DNA of 64,000 nucleotides, taken from NCBI RefSeq assembly GCF_031344055.1, contig NZ_JADBEN010000004.1; one strand, written 5' to 3'. Below, piece by piece: positions 53,231-62,633 of the stretch. Under the pieces are notes generated by a model that saw only the letters and a program-made list of their open reading frames with translations, did no database searches and was not told the DNA's origin. Each line of letters starts with the position of its first letter. The first letter of the stretch is position 1. The translations under genes and the position numbers were made by a program. The DNA is from Methylobacillus flagellatus_A. Its GTDB lineage: Bacteria; Pseudomonadota; Gammaproteobacteria; Burkholderiales; Methylophilaceae.

Positions 53231-53360
53231 AAGTGTGAATTCTAGCAGACCCACGGGCGGTGTTGGCGGAATTCTGTTCGGGAGCTAAACGCTTTTCATG
53301 TGCTGATTTTGAATTGTAAAGTCTCAATAAAATTAACTGCTTAATTTGATGAGCCGGAGA

Positions 53361-53396
53361 TTAGTCCGATGGTACTAATTAGTCCAGATGTACTAA
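53361..53396. promoter_or_regulatory. Two tandem 18-bp palindromic sites upstream of the PEP-CTERM gene
   Basis: TTAGTCCGATGGTACTAA (53361-53378) is followed directly by TTAGTCCAGATGTACTAA (53379-53396). Each is an imperfect palindrome, TTAGTnC-N4-GnACTAA, so two dimer-binding sites in line. They lie 128 bp before the gene and just upstream of a TATACT (53418-53423) lacking a good -35, the position of an activator. A further half site, AAGTCCG, is near 53450. Confidence 0.55.
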
Positions 53397-53523
53397 ATGC
53401 AAAAAATGAAATCGACCGTATACTGCGCTCCAGTATCAAACGGGACAAATAAGTCCGTATCCATTTTCAAGAAGACTGTTTGTCGATTGCGGCGCAGTAA
53501 AAAATTTAGAGAAGGATGTAAGA

Positions 53524-54291
53524 ATGTTGAATTTCAAGGGGACGATTGTAAGCGCACTGCTGATTGGTGCATCCATTATCAGTCAGGCTGCATTTGCAAC
53601 ACCATCTGCCGGTATTGAAGCTACGCTCACCGGCTACGAGTTTTCCAGCAAGAAGGACGTGGTTGACGTAAACGTCGACCTCAAGGGCTCAGGCTTGTTT
53701 GGCTGGTGGGGCCGCGCGTCGGGCGATGTGGCCGCAGGTGCGTATTCCGGTACCTGGAGCAATGGCGATTCTTTTGCCGCGTTCTGCGTCGAGTTGACGC
53801 AGAACTTCAGGGCGTTCGGCAAGTCCGCGACCTATACCGAAGGCACTTTCAGCTCGACTATAGAAAGCAGCCTGACCAACCTGGCCAACAAGTATTATTC
53901 CTTTGTCGATGACGCGATTTCTTCTGCTGCCTTCCAGGTGGCTGTATGGGAAATCGTCAGCGAAAAATCGAATAACCTCAACCTGGACAAAGGCAAGTTC
54001 GAGGCTGATCCGGTATGGAACGGCTTCTTGTGGTTCGGCAGCTACGATGCGGACTCGAAGGCAGCGATTGATCTTGCCAAGACCTGGCTCGCTGGCGTCA
54101 ATGATGACAGCGTGCTGGCTACCGGCGACTATAGCCTGACCTATCTGAAGAACAAGAACTACCAGGATCTGGTTGTGTTCACTTCAATTGCGGCAGTACC
54201 TGAGCCAGCAACATATGGCATGCTGCTGCTTGGCATGGGCGTGGTAGCGTTCGTTGCGCGCCGCCGCCGTGCCAATACCATCCGCTTCTAA
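53524..54291 (+). CDS. PEP-CTERM sorting-domain exported protein
   Basis: This 255-residue protein has a signal peptide (1-26, ending QAAFATP), a mature region rich in Ser, Asp and Trp without a recognised domain, and the C-terminal PEP-CTERM signal: VPEPATYGMLLLGMGVVAF followed by RRRR. Exosortase (EpsH/XrtA type) cuts such tails; the proteins go to the surface or extracellular matrix. The region FAAFCVELTQNF and FQVAVWEIV is shared with some PEP-CTERM families. AAGGATG precedes the ATG. No exosortase gene is in the window. It stands alone between ribE and lolC. Confidence 0.92.
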   Translation: MLNFKGTIVSALLIGASIISQAAFATPSAGIEATLTGYEFSSKKDVVDVNVDLKGSGLFGWWGRASGDVAAGAYSGTWSNGDSFAAFCVELTQNFRAFGKSATYTEGTFSSTIESSLTNLANKYYSFVDDAISSAAFQVAVWEIVSEKSNNLNLDKGKFEADPVWNGFLWFGSYDADSKAAIDLAKTWLAGVNDDSVLATGDYSLTYLKNKNYQDLVVFTSIAAVPEPATYGMLLLGMGVVAFVARRRRANTIRF

Positions 54292-54312
54292 ACAGCACTA
54301 GGCATCAACAAG

Positions 54313-54341
54313 AGCCCTTCCAATATGGAAGGGCTTTTTTA
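54313..54341 (+). terminator. Terminator after the PEP-CTERM gene
   Basis: AGCCCTTCC, loop AATAT, GGAAGGGCT, then six T: strong intrinsic terminator 21 bp after the stop. Confidence 0.9.
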
Positions 54342-54397
54342 TTGGCTTCAATCATGGTCAATGCTGTACTTGAGTCCCTTTCACGCTAGAATGCGGC

Positions 54398-55663
54398 ATG
54401 GCATTTTTCAGACAACTTCCCTTCGAGCTTTTTGTCGGCTTGCGCTATACGCGGGCAAAAAGGCGTAATCACTTCATTTCCTTTATTTCCCTCACCAGCA
54501 TGGTCGGCATCGGGCTGGGCGTGGCGGCCTTGATCGTGGTGCTCTCGGTCATGAATGGCTTCCAGGAAGAGTTGCGCAGCCGCATCCTCGGCGTGGCTTC
54601 GCATTTGCAGATCACGGGTTCGAACAATGTGCTGGAGGATTGGCGCGGTCTGGAGCAGAAGGTGGACGGGGCTCCGCATGTGCAGGCCGCAGCGCCATAC
54701 GTCATGGCGCAGGGCATGCTCTCGTTCGGCCAGGCCGTGCAAGGGGCGATTATCCGCGGGGTGCTTCCCGATGCCGAGGATAAGGTGGCCGAGCTGGGCA
54801 GCCATATGCGGGCTGGGCGGTTAAGCGACCTCAAGCCCGGCGAGTTCGGCGTGGTGCTAGGCTCCGAGCTGGCCCAGTCCCTGGGCGTGGTGTTGGGCGA
54901 CAAGGTAGTATTGATGGCGCCGCAGGGCCAGTTCACGCCGACCGGCGTAGTGCCGCGCATCAAGCAGTTCAAGGTGGTCGGCCTGTTCGAGATCGGCATG
55001 TTCGAATACGACTCCGGGCTGGCGCTGATCCATCTCGACGATGCGGCCAAGCTGTATCGCATGGGCGAGAATGTTTCCGGCGTGCGCCTCAAGCTGGACG
55101 ATTTGTTTAACGCCCCCGCCGTCGCCCGGCAGCTGGGGGATCGCCTGATGGGGACCGGCAACTATTACATCAGCGATTGGACGCAGCAGCATGCGAACTT
55201 CTTCCGCGCCATCCAGATGGAAAAGCGCGTGATGTTCATCATCCTTGCCCTGATTGTCGCGGTCGCCGCCTTCAATATTGTGTCCACTCTGGTGATGGCG
55301 GTGACGGACAAGCGCGCGGATATCGCCATCATGCGCACCTTCGGCGCCAGCCCGCGCAGCATCATGCAAATATTTATCGTGCAGGGCGCGCTGATCGGCG
55401 TGATCGGGACAGTGGTCGGCGCATTCTTCGGCGTATTGATCGCATTCAATATCGACACGATCGTGCCATTTATCGAGCGCATGCTCGGGGTGCAGTTCCT
55501 GGCCAAAGATGTGTACTACATCAGCGACCTGCCATCCAGGCTGCTATGGTCCGACGTTATGGTGATCGTGGTCTTGTCTTTCGTGCTGAGCCTGCTGGCG
55601 ACGCTTTACCCAAGCTGGCGCGCTGCCAGGGTCAACCCGGCGGAGGCGCTGCGTTATGAGTAA
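54398..55663 (+). CDS. lolC: Lipoprotein-releasing permease LolC/LolE
   Basis: LolC/E with LolD extracts outer-membrane lipoproteins from the inner membrane and passes them to LolA. The 421-residue protein has an N-terminal helix (about 25-50, VGIGLGVAALIVVLSVMNGF), a large periplasmic MacB-type domain (50-270) and three C-terminal helices, the FtsX layout. Only one permease gene precedes lolD, so the complex may be a LolF-like homodimer rather than LolC plus LolE; that is inference. It overlaps lolD by 8 bp. Confidence 0.93.
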   Translation: MAFFRQLPFELFVGLRYTRAKRRNHFISFISLTSMVGIGLGVAALIVVLSVMNGFQEELRSRILGVASHLQITGSNNVLEDWRGLEQKVDGAPHVQAAAPYVMAQGMLSFGQAVQGAIIRGVLPDAEDKVAELGSHMRAGRLSDLKPGEFGVVLGSELAQSLGVVLGDKVVLMAPQGQFTPTGVVPRIKQFKVVGLFEIGMFEYDSGLALIHLDDAAKLYRMGENVSGVRLKLDDLFNAPAVARQLGDRLMGTGNYYISDWTQQHANFFRAIQMEKRVMFIILALIVAVAAFNIVSTLVMAVTDKRADIAIMRTFGASPRSIMQIFIVQGALIGVIGTVVGAFFGVLIAFNIDTIVPFIERMLGVQFLAKDVYYISDLPSRLLWSDVMVIVVLSFVLSLLATLYPSWRAARVNPAEALRYE

Positions 55664-56333
55664 TCCCACCATCCTGCAATGCGTTGATTTGCAGAAAACC
55701 TATACCGGCCTCGATGTCGCCGTGCTCAACGGCATCAGCCTGCAAGTGGATGCCGGGGAGCAGATCGCCATTGTCGGCACTTCAGGTTCCGGCAAAAGCA
55801 CCTTGCTGCACTTGCTTGGCGGACTGGATGAACCAAGCGCGGGCAGCGTGCAGGTGATGGGCAAGCCGCTGGCGGCACTGAGCGAAGCCGAGCGGGGAGA
55901 GTTGCGCAATCAGGCGTTGGGCTTCGTCTACCAGTTCCACCACCTGTTGCCGGAATTCACCGCCCTGGAGAATGTGGCGCTGCCATTGATGATTCGCCGT
56001 CTGCCGCGGGATGAGGCATTGGAGCAGGCAAGGGACGTGCTGGTGAAGGTCGGGCTGGGCCACAGGCTGGAACACATGCCGGGCGAGCTTTCCGGCGGCG
56101 AGCGGCAGCGTGCCGCCGTGGCGCGTGCATTGGTGACGAATCCGCGATGCGTGCTTGCCGACGAGCCTACCGGCAACCTCGACCGGCATACGGCTGAGGG
56201 CGTGTTTGATCTTTTGCTGGAATTGAACCGCGAGCAGGGCGTGGGCCTGATCGTCGTCACCCACGATCTGGAACTGGCTGCGCGCATGCAGCGGCAATAT
56301 CGTCTTCAAGATGGCAGGTTGCACGCCATCTGA
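55656..56333 (+). CDS. lolD: Lipoprotein-releasing ABC ATPase LolD
   Basis: The 225-residue ATPase has Walker A IVGTSGSGKSTLLHLLGGL (around 42), Q-loop QFHHLLPEFTALENV, signature LSGGERQRAAVARAL (around 145) and Walker B CVLADEPTGNLD. The Q-loop sequence FVYQFHHLLPEF is specific to LolD. It begins inside lolC. Confidence 0.96.
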   Translation: MSNPTILQCVDLQKTYTGLDVAVLNGISLQVDAGEQIAIVGTSGSGKSTLLHLLGGLDEPSAGSVQVMGKPLAALSEAERGELRNQALGFVYQFHHLLPEFTALENVALPLMIRRLPRDEALEQARDVLVKVGLGHRLEHMPGELSGGERQRAAVARALVTNPRCVLADEPTGNLDRHTAEGVFDLLLELNREQGVGLIVVTHDLELAARMQRQYRLQDGRLHAI

Positions 56334-56347
56334 CTAGGTGACTGAAG

Positions 56348-58756
56348 ATGCCCGCGTTTGCACTGACATTTGTAGCCGGTGCCTGGGTATTGCAGCAGTT
56401 GCCGTGGCTGCCATCCCTGTCCTGGGGAGGGAGCCTGGTTCCCTTGATTCTTCTCTTCTATTGGTTCCGCACGCAGCCGGTAATCCGTCACCTGCTGCTG
56501 GCGGTGCTGGGGCTGGCATTCGGCTTCTGCTGGGCGGCATGGCTGGCCCATGGCCGGATGGCGGATGAGCTGCCTCCCGAGTGGGAGGGGCGCGATATTG
56601 CCATCGTCGGCGTGGTGGCAAGCCTTCCCGCTATGCATGATCGCGGTGAGCGCTTTGATTTTGATGTCGAGCAGGTACAAACCCCTGGTGCGGTCGTGCC
56701 CGGACGAGTTTCCTTGATCCAGTATGCGGGCGGGTTTTCGATGGGTAGTTCTATTCCCATGACGCAGAATGCCGACATGCCGCGTTTCCATGCCGGTGAA
56801 CGCTGGCAATTGACGGTGCGGCTGAAACGACCGCACAGCACATCCAATCCGCATGGATATGATTTCGAGCTATGGATGCTGGAGCGCAACATCCGCGCCA
56901 GTGGTTACGTACGGCAATCGCCCGCTGCGGTCCGCCTGGACGCGCGGGTGCATAGGCCGGCTTACTGGGTGGACATGGTGCGGGAGTCGGTCAGCCGGCG
57001 CATGGCGGATGTGTTGCAGGACCGGCCTTATGCCGGCGTGTTGAAGGCGTTGGCAATCGGCGAGGACGACGCCATCAGCCAGCAAGATTGGCAGGTATTC
57101 CGCCATACGGGCATTATCCACCTAGTCAGCATTTCCGGCCTGCACATCACCATGTTGTCGGGGATGGTGTATGCGCTGGTGTTCGGCATCTGGCGGCGGG
57201 TGCCGTACTGGACGCTGCGCTGGCCCGCACGCAAGGCCGGGCTGGCCGCGGGAGTGGTGACGGCGGTAGCATATTCGCTGGTGGCAGGGTTTTCCATCCC
57301 GACACAGCGTACCTTATATATGTTGTCGGTCATTGCATTGGCATTCTGGTCTGGCCGGCGGGTATCTATCGGCAGGGTCTTGCTGCTTTCCTTGCTTGTC
57401 GTGGTATTGATCGACCCCTGGGCCGTGCTTGCCACCGGGTTCTGGCTTTCGTTCGGTGCGGTGGCGGTGATGGCCTATGCGCTGGGCGGACGCCTGCAAA
57501 AGCCCCACTGGCTGCGGGATGCCATATTGACGCAATGGGCCGTGACCATAGGCTTGATGCCGGTCTTGCTCATATTTTTCGGACAAGTGTCCTTGATCTC
57601 CCCGCTTGCCAATGCGTTTGCCATCCCGCTGGTCAGCCTGGTGATTGTGCCATTGACCTTGCTTGGCAGTTTCCTGCCGCTGGATTCCTTATTGTGGCTC
57701 GCACATTGGATCATGCAGCTTGCCATGGCGCTATTGCTGTGGATGAGCGCATTGCCTTCTGCAATATGGCAGCAGCACATGCCGTCGATCCCTGCCATGC
57801 TATTGGCCGTGGCAGGCGTGGCCTACCTGTTGTTGCCGCGCGGGGTGCCGTTGCGCTGGCTGGGGCTGGTTGGCATATTGCCGTTGTTCCTCGGTGTGCC
57901 TCCTGTGCCTGCGCGGGGAGATATGCGGGTTGCCGTGCTGGACGTGGGGCAAGGTCTGGCGGTCGTGGTCAATACGCAGAACCATGTGCTGCTGTATGAC
58001 ACCGGCCCTAGGTTCTCCAGTGAAAGCGACAGCGGCAATAGAGTGGTCGTGCCCTACCTCAACGGTACGGGAGTTAAGCGCCTTGATGGCTTGGTCGTGA
58101 GCCATGACGACTTGGATCACACCGGAGGCATGGGCTCGGTGATTGCCGCCATGCCAATAGATTGGATGCTCAGTTCTTTGCCGCAGGAAAAGCCCGAGCT
58201 TGGCAAGCTACGGCATTCGCCCTGCCGGGCCGGGCAGAAATGGAGCTGGGATGGTGTCGGCTTTGAAATGCTTTATCCCGCCAATGCAGCCGATTTGCCT
58301 GCCGGAGTCAAAACCAACAACCGCAGTTGCGTGCTGCATATCCGCAGTGCCGCAGGGGCATTGTTGTTGCCGGGAGATATTGAGCGCTCCGCCGAGGCCG
58401 ACCTGCTGGATGCGGCAGGACAAGGCATTGCCGCGGATGTGCTGGTGGCGCCGCATCATGGCAGCCGCACTTCTTCCACGCCCGGGTTTGTGGCGGCAGT
58501 CAAACCGCAGGCTGTGATTTTCACCGCGGGCTACCGCAACCGTTTCGGCCATCCCCGGCAGGATGTCGTGGCAAGGTATGCCGCTGCGGGAGCCAGTCTC
58601 TACCGCTCCGACCATGATGGTGCGGTACTGTTGGATTTCAAACAGCATCACGGGATTGAAATCACCCGCTGGCGGGAAAAGTCACAGCGCTACTGGTACA
58701 ACCAACCTGCCGGTTTTACATCGCCTTCCCTTGCTGAAACCGGCAACGCGCGATAA
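56348..58756 (+). CDS. comEC: DNA uptake channel ComEC/Rec2
   Basis: ComEC brings single-stranded transforming DNA across the inner membrane. The 802-residue protein has N-terminal helices with a soluble domain (about 75-200), the competence transmembrane domain (about 235-525, GIIHLVSISGLHITMLSGM) and a C-terminal metallo-beta-lactamase domain (about 530-790) with VSHDDLDHTGGM and VLVAPHHGSRTSS. It follows lolD by 14 bp. With complete pilus motors in the window, natural transformation is possible. Confidence 0.94.
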   Translation: MPAFALTFVAGAWVLQQLPWLPSLSWGGSLVPLILLFYWFRTQPVIRHLLLAVLGLAFGFCWAAWLAHGRMADELPPEWEGRDIAIVGVVASLPAMHDRGERFDFDVEQVQTPGAVVPGRVSLIQYAGGFSMGSSIPMTQNADMPRFHAGERWQLTVRLKRPHSTSNPHGYDFELWMLERNIRASGYVRQSPAAVRLDARVHRPAYWVDMVRESVSRRMADVLQDRPYAGVLKALAIGEDDAISQQDWQVFRHTGIIHLVSISGLHITMLSGMVYALVFGIWRRVPYWTLRWPARKAGLAAGVVTAVAYSLVAGFSIPTQRTLYMLSVIALAFWSGRRVSIGRVLLLSLLVVVLIDPWAVLATGFWLSFGAVAVMAYALGGRLQKPHWLRDAILTQWAVTIGLMPVLLIFFGQVSLISPLANAFAIPLVSLVIVPLTLLGSFLPLDSLLWLAHWIMQLAMALLLWMSALPSAIWQQHMPSIPAMLLAVAGVAYLLLPRGVPLRWLGLVGILPLFLGVPPVPARGDMRVAVLDVGQGLAVVVNTQNHVLLYDTGPRFSSESDSGNRVVVPYLNGTGVKRLDGLVVSHDDLDHTGGMGSVIAAMPIDWMLSSLPQEKPELGKLRHSPCRAGQKWSWDGVGFEMLYPANAADLPAGVKTNNRSCVLHIRSAAGALLLPGDIERSAEADLLDAAGQGIAADVLVAPHHGSRTSSTPGFVAAVKPQAVIFTAGYRNRFGHPRQDVVARYAAAGASLYRSDHDGAVLLDFKQHHGIEITRWREKSQRYWYNQPAGFTSPSLAETGNAR

Positions 58757-58793
58757 AGTAACGCCACTTTACAGAACATCTTAGGGGCAATTT

Positions 58794-59408
58794 GTGTGGG
58801 AAATCATTAAAGCGGCAGGATGGCCGATCTGGCCGCTGATCTTTGCTTCAATCGTCGCAGTAGCCATTATCATCGAACGCCTGATCGCCTTGCGCGAACA
58901 GCAGATTGTCCCCAAGGCCTTGCTGCCGGAAGTGCAGAACTGGCTGGGGCAGGGCCGTGCGGGTGTGACGGCGGAAGCCCTGTCCAGGCTGGAGAAGCAC
59001 TCCATGCTGGGCACCGTGTTCGCGAGCGCGCTGAAGAACCTGGGCGCGCCGCGCGAAGTGATGAAGGAAGCGGTCGAGGAATCCGGCCGCGCCGTGGCGC
59101 ACAGGCTGGAGAAGTACCTGACTACCCTGGGAACGATTGCGACGGTGGCGCCATTGCTTGGCCTGCTCGGTACCGTAATCGGGATGGTGGAGCTGTTTGG
59201 CGCTTTTACTGCAACAGGGCATGACGTCGCTCAGTTCGCACGCGGCATTTCTGTCGCGCTCTACAATACTGCTGGCGGTATTGTGGTGGCAGTGCCGGCC
59301 ATGATTTTCTACCGATATTTTCGTGGCAAGATTGACGGCTTCATCGTCGAGATGGAGCAGGAAGCAGTCAAGCTGGTAGAAATCATCCATGGTGAGCGCA
59401 AGGAATGA
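58794..59408 (+). CDS. exbB: ExbB/TolQ-type proton channel subunit
   Basis: The 204-residue inner-membrane protein has three helices (about 8-28, 110-135, 155-180) and the MotA/TolQ/ExbB signature TVAPLLGLLGTVIGMVELF. The start is GTG at 58794, with TAGGGG upstream. It overlaps exbD by 4 bp. No tonB is adjacent; the pair is embedded in an envelope-biogenesis operon, so its client may be something other than iron uptake. Confidence 0.9.
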   Translation: MWEIIKAAGWPIWPLIFASIVAVAIIIERLIALREQQIVPKALLPEVQNWLGQGRAGVTAEALSRLEKHSMLGTVFASALKNLGAPREVMKEAVEESGRAVAHRLEKYLTTLGTIATVAPLLGLLGTVIGMVELFGAFTATGHDVAQFARGISVALYNTAGGIVVAVPAMIFYRYFRGKIDGFIVEMEQEAVKLVEIIHGERKE

Positions 59409-59827
59409 ATTTCCAACGAGGTAAAAAGCACGAGGATTTGGAAATGAATCTCGTGCCGTTGATCGACGTGTTGCTGGTGATCATCATCTTCCTGGTGGTG
59501 AGTGCGACTTTCTCGCGCGTCACGGAGTTGCAGATCAACCTGCCGACCGCCGATGCGGAGAACCCGCAAGACAAGCCATTGGTCATCAATGTCGGGGTCG
59601 ATGAGTCAGGCCACTATGTCATCAATAACCAGGACGTGGCAGATGACTCTGTAGCTGGTATCGCGGACGCCTTGAAAAAGGCTGTCGGCGACGGCAAGGA
59701 TCCTACCATCATCATCAGTGCCGATGCCAAGAGCAGCCACCAGTCGGTGGTCAATGTGATGGAGGCTTCGCGCCAGGCCGGGTATAGCCAGATTACTTTT
59801 GCAACACAAGCACGTTCTGGTTCTTGA
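59405..59827 (+). CDS. exbD: ExbD/TolR-type proton channel subunit
   Basis: The 140-residue protein has a single N-terminal helix NLVPLIDVLLVIIIFLVV with the essential Asp (around 25), followed by the periplasmic domain. With ExbB it turns proton flow into motion of a partner protein. It lies between exbB and msbA. Confidence 0.92.
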   Translation: MNFQRGKKHEDLEMNLVPLIDVLLVIIIFLVVSATFSRVTELQINLPTADAENPQDKPLVINVGVDESGHYVINNQDVADDSVAGIADALKKAVGDGKDPTIIISADAKSSHQSVVNVMEASRQAGYSQITFATQARSGS

Positions 59828-59846
59828 ATTTTAAAAAGTATCCATC

Positions 59847-61598
59847 ATGTCCAAACATGCACTTGGGAAGGCTGACGCCTCCGTGCAAAGTGCGCGGGTT
59901 CTGTACCTGCGCCTTCTCAAATATGCCGCGCGCTACTGGCTGGTATTCCTGATCAGCATCATCGCGCTGGTGACTTTCTCCGCGACGAATACCGGATTCC
60001 TCGCCACCATCAAGCTTGTCACCGACGAAGGTTTCGTCAACCAGGATTCGAACAAGCTGCACCTCCTGCCATTCATGCTGTTTGGATTGCTGGCAATCCG
60101 GGCATTGGCCGGCTTCATCTCCAATTTTGCCATGCGCTGGGTGGCAAGGCGTGTGGTGGAGAATCTGCGCCAGGATACGTTCCGCCGCTTGATGAGCCTG
60201 CCGGTGAGTTTCTTTGACGCTGTTTCGGCCGGCGTGGTGACCTCCAAGCTGACCTATGACACCGAGCAGATGGCGGGTGCCGCGACCAAGGTCGCCATGA
60301 GCGCCGTGAGGGATACGCTGACCATTGTCGGCATGGTGGGCTACATGCTCTACCTGGATTGGCAGCTCACCCTGATTTTTGCCGTGGTGGCCCCGGCCAT
60401 GGCATGGTACCTCAAGAGCATGACGCCAAGGTTGCGCAGCTCGGGCAAGGCGGTGCAGCAAACCATGGGGGAAATGACCCAGGCGGTCGAAGAAGCCGTT
60501 TCCGGCCAGCGCATGGTGAAAATCTTTGGCGGCGGCGACTACGAATATCAGCGTTTCGCAAAAGTGGCAGGCAAGAACCGCCATATGCAAATCCGCCTGG
60601 CGCGTTTTTCCGGCATGAACAGCATGGTGGTCGAGTTGCTGGCGGGCGTGGCTTTGGCCTTGGTGGTGTTTTATGCCGTGGGCAAATTCAGTGCGGGCGA
60701 GTTTGCGGCTTTCATCGGCGCCTTGCTGATGCTGATCGGGCCAGTCAAGACGCTGACCAGCCTGAATGAAGAGTTGCAGGTAGGCTTGGCGGCCGCGCAC
60801 AGCGTGTTCGAGCTAATCGACAGCGTTCCGGAAGTCGATGAAGGCGGCGAGGAGATTGGCCGTGCCAAGGGCGGCATTGCGTTTGAGAATGTGACATTGC
60901 AGTATCCTTCCGCAAAACGCCCGGCCTTGCTTGATCTCAATTTTACGGTCAAGCCGGGCGAGAAAGTCGCCTTGGTTGGCCGTTCCGGCGGCGGCAAGAC
61001 CACCCTGGTCAATTTGTTGCCACGCTTCTATGAGGCGCAGCAGGGGCGCGTGCTGATTGACGGTATCGATATTCGCAAAATGAGCCTGAAAAGCTTGCGC
61101 CAGCAATTTTCCCTGGTCAGCCAGGACGTCATCCTCTTCAACGATAGCGTGTTCAACAATATCGCCTACGGCGTGCTGCGCAACGCCAGCGAGGATGAAG
61201 TGATCGCTGCTGCCAAGGCGGCGCATGCCTGGGATTTTATCCAGCAATTGCCTAACGGCCTGCAGAGCGAGATCGGCGATCGCGGCGTGCGCCTTTCCGG
61301 CGGCCAGCGTCAGCGCCTGGCCATTGCGCGTGCGATCCTCAAGAACGCCCCCATCCTGTTGCTGGATGAAGCGACATCCGCACTGGATACCGAATCCGAG
61401 CGTCATGTGCAGGCGGCGCTGGACGAACTGATGCAGAACCGAACCTCAATTGTGATTGCCCACAGGTTGTCGACCATAGAAAACGCGGATCGTATCTTGG
61501 TGATGGAGCAGGGGCAGATTATCGAAGGGGGAAGTCATGAAGAATTATTGGCTTTGGGCGGGCATTACGCCAAGCTTTACCAGAAACAATTTCATTAA
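59847..61598 (+). CDS. msbA: Lipid A export ABC transporter MsbA
   Basis: MsbA flips lipid A-core across the inner membrane. The 583-residue half transporter has six helices (about 25-320), then the ATPase: Walker A VGRSGGGKTTLVNLLPRFY (around 377), signature RLSGGQRQRLAIARAIL (around 483) and Walker B ILLLDEATSALD. lpxK follows after 24 bp, the msbA-lpxK pair typical of LPS operons. Confidence 0.95.
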   Translation: MSKHALGKADASVQSARVLYLRLLKYAARYWLVFLISIIALVTFSATNTGFLATIKLVTDEGFVNQDSNKLHLLPFMLFGLLAIRALAGFISNFAMRWVARRVVENLRQDTFRRLMSLPVSFFDAVSAGVVTSKLTYDTEQMAGAATKVAMSAVRDTLTIVGMVGYMLYLDWQLTLIFAVVAPAMAWYLKSMTPRLRSSGKAVQQTMGEMTQAVEEAVSGQRMVKIFGGGDYEYQRFAKVAGKNRHMQIRLARFSGMNSMVVELLAGVALALVVFYAVGKFSAGEFAAFIGALLMLIGPVKTLTSLNEELQVGLAAAHSVFELIDSVPEVDEGGEEIGRAKGGIAFENVTLQYPSAKRPALLDLNFTVKPGEKVALVGRSGGGKTTLVNLLPRFYEAQQGRVLIDGIDIRKMSLKSLRQQFSLVSQDVILFNDSVFNNIAYGVLRNASEDEVIAAAKAAHAWDFIQQLPNGLQSEIGDRGVRLSGGQRQRLAIARAILKNAPILLLDEATSALDTESERHVQAALDELMQNRTSIVIAHRLSTIENADRILVMEQGQIIEGGSHEELLALGGHYAKLYQKQFH

Positions 61599-61622
61599 TA
61601 GCCCCACTAGGAGTTGTTGACA

Positions 61623-62630
61623 ATGGGCCAGTCATTCAGCCGATGGCTGGAGCGCCAGTGGTACCAACGTACCGGCTGGCAGCTTGTTCTCCGGCCGTTT
61701 TCTTGGCTTTTCTGCATCTTGATCGCGCTGCGTAGGCTGGCTTACCGGTTTCGCTTGCTCAAATCCCTGAAATTGCCGGTCCCCGTCATCATTGTCGGCA
61801 ATATCAATGTCGGCGGTACGGGCAAGACCCCCTTTGTCATCTGGCTGGTACAGCAGTTGCGGCAAAACGGCTGGTATCCCGGCATTATCAGTCGCGGATA
61901 CGGCGGCAAGTTGATCCATACCCATCAGGTCACGAAAGACAGCCTGCCCCAGGAAGTGGGCGACGAGCCCGTCTTGCTGGTTCAGCGGACCGGCCTGCCT
62001 TTATATGTTGGCCGTAAGCGTACCCGGGCCGCGCGTTATTTGCTAAGGGATTATCCGGAGTGCAACCTTATCATTAGCGACGATGGCCTGCAGCATTATG
62101 CGCTCGAGCGCGACATGGAAATCGTCATCATCGATGGCGAACGCATATTCGGTAACGGGCAGCTATTGCCTGCGGGGCCGCTGAGGGAATCCAGCGCGCG
62201 CCTCGAGGGCGTGGATGCGGTCGTCTTCAATAGCGGGCCGCCTGCTGCCGGCGGTTATCTCATGCATCTTGTACCGGATGATCTCCGCAAGCTGAACTCT
62301 CCCGAGGAGCGCATGGCGGTGACCGAGCTGATTGGCAAGCACGTGCATGCCGTAGCGGGAATCGGTAATCCACAAAGGTTCTTCGGTCAGCTGGAACAAA
62401 TGGGCCTGATCGTTGAAGCGCACCCTTTCCCCGATCATCATGCCTATAGCGAGGATGATTTCCAGTTTGCCAAGGATGATATCGTCCTCATGACGGAAAA
62501 GGATGCGGTCAAGTGCACCGCGTTTGCAAGAGAGAACTGGTGGTTTATGCCCATCACGGCCGAGATAGACCGTGCGCTTGCAGAAAAAATACTAGCGCGC
62601 CTGACGCGACTTATAGAAAAGGAAATTTGA
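61623..62630 (+). CDS. lpxK: Tetraacyldisaccharide 4'-kinase LpxK
   Basis: LpxK phosphorylates the lipid A disaccharide. The 335-residue protein has an N-terminal membrane anchor (about 24-40), the P-loop GNINVGGTGKTP (59-70), SRGYGG (around 84) and the SDDGLQHYAL segment (around 139). The ATG at 61623, nine bases after TAGGAG, is preferred over TTGs at 61614-61617. Confidence 0.95.
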   Translation: MGQSFSRWLERQWYQRTGWQLVLRPFSWLFCILIALRRLAYRFRLLKSLKLPVPVIIVGNINVGGTGKTPFVIWLVQQLRQNGWYPGIISRGYGGKLIHTHQVTKDSLPQEVGDEPVLLVQRTGLPLYVGRKRTRAARYLLRDYPECNLIISDDGLQHYALERDMEIVIIDGERIFGNGQLLPAGPLRESSARLEGVDAVVFNSGPPAAGGYLMHLVPDDLRKLNSPEERMAVTELIGKHVHAVAGIGNPQRFFGQLEQMGLIVEAHPFPDHHAYSEDDFQFAKDDIVLMTEKDAVKCTAFARENWWFMPITAEIDRALAEKILARLTRLIEKEI

Positions 62631-62633
62631 TCG

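Noticed and set aside
53231..53360. Possible FMN riboswitch before ribE
   Set aside because: The conserved RFN motifs (such as AGGG and the paired helices) are not visible; only AT-rich sequence is present.
53480..53510. Sigma-54 promoter for the PEP-CTERM gene
   Set aside because: A GATTGC could be the -12, but the -24 GG is GT, so the key base is missing.
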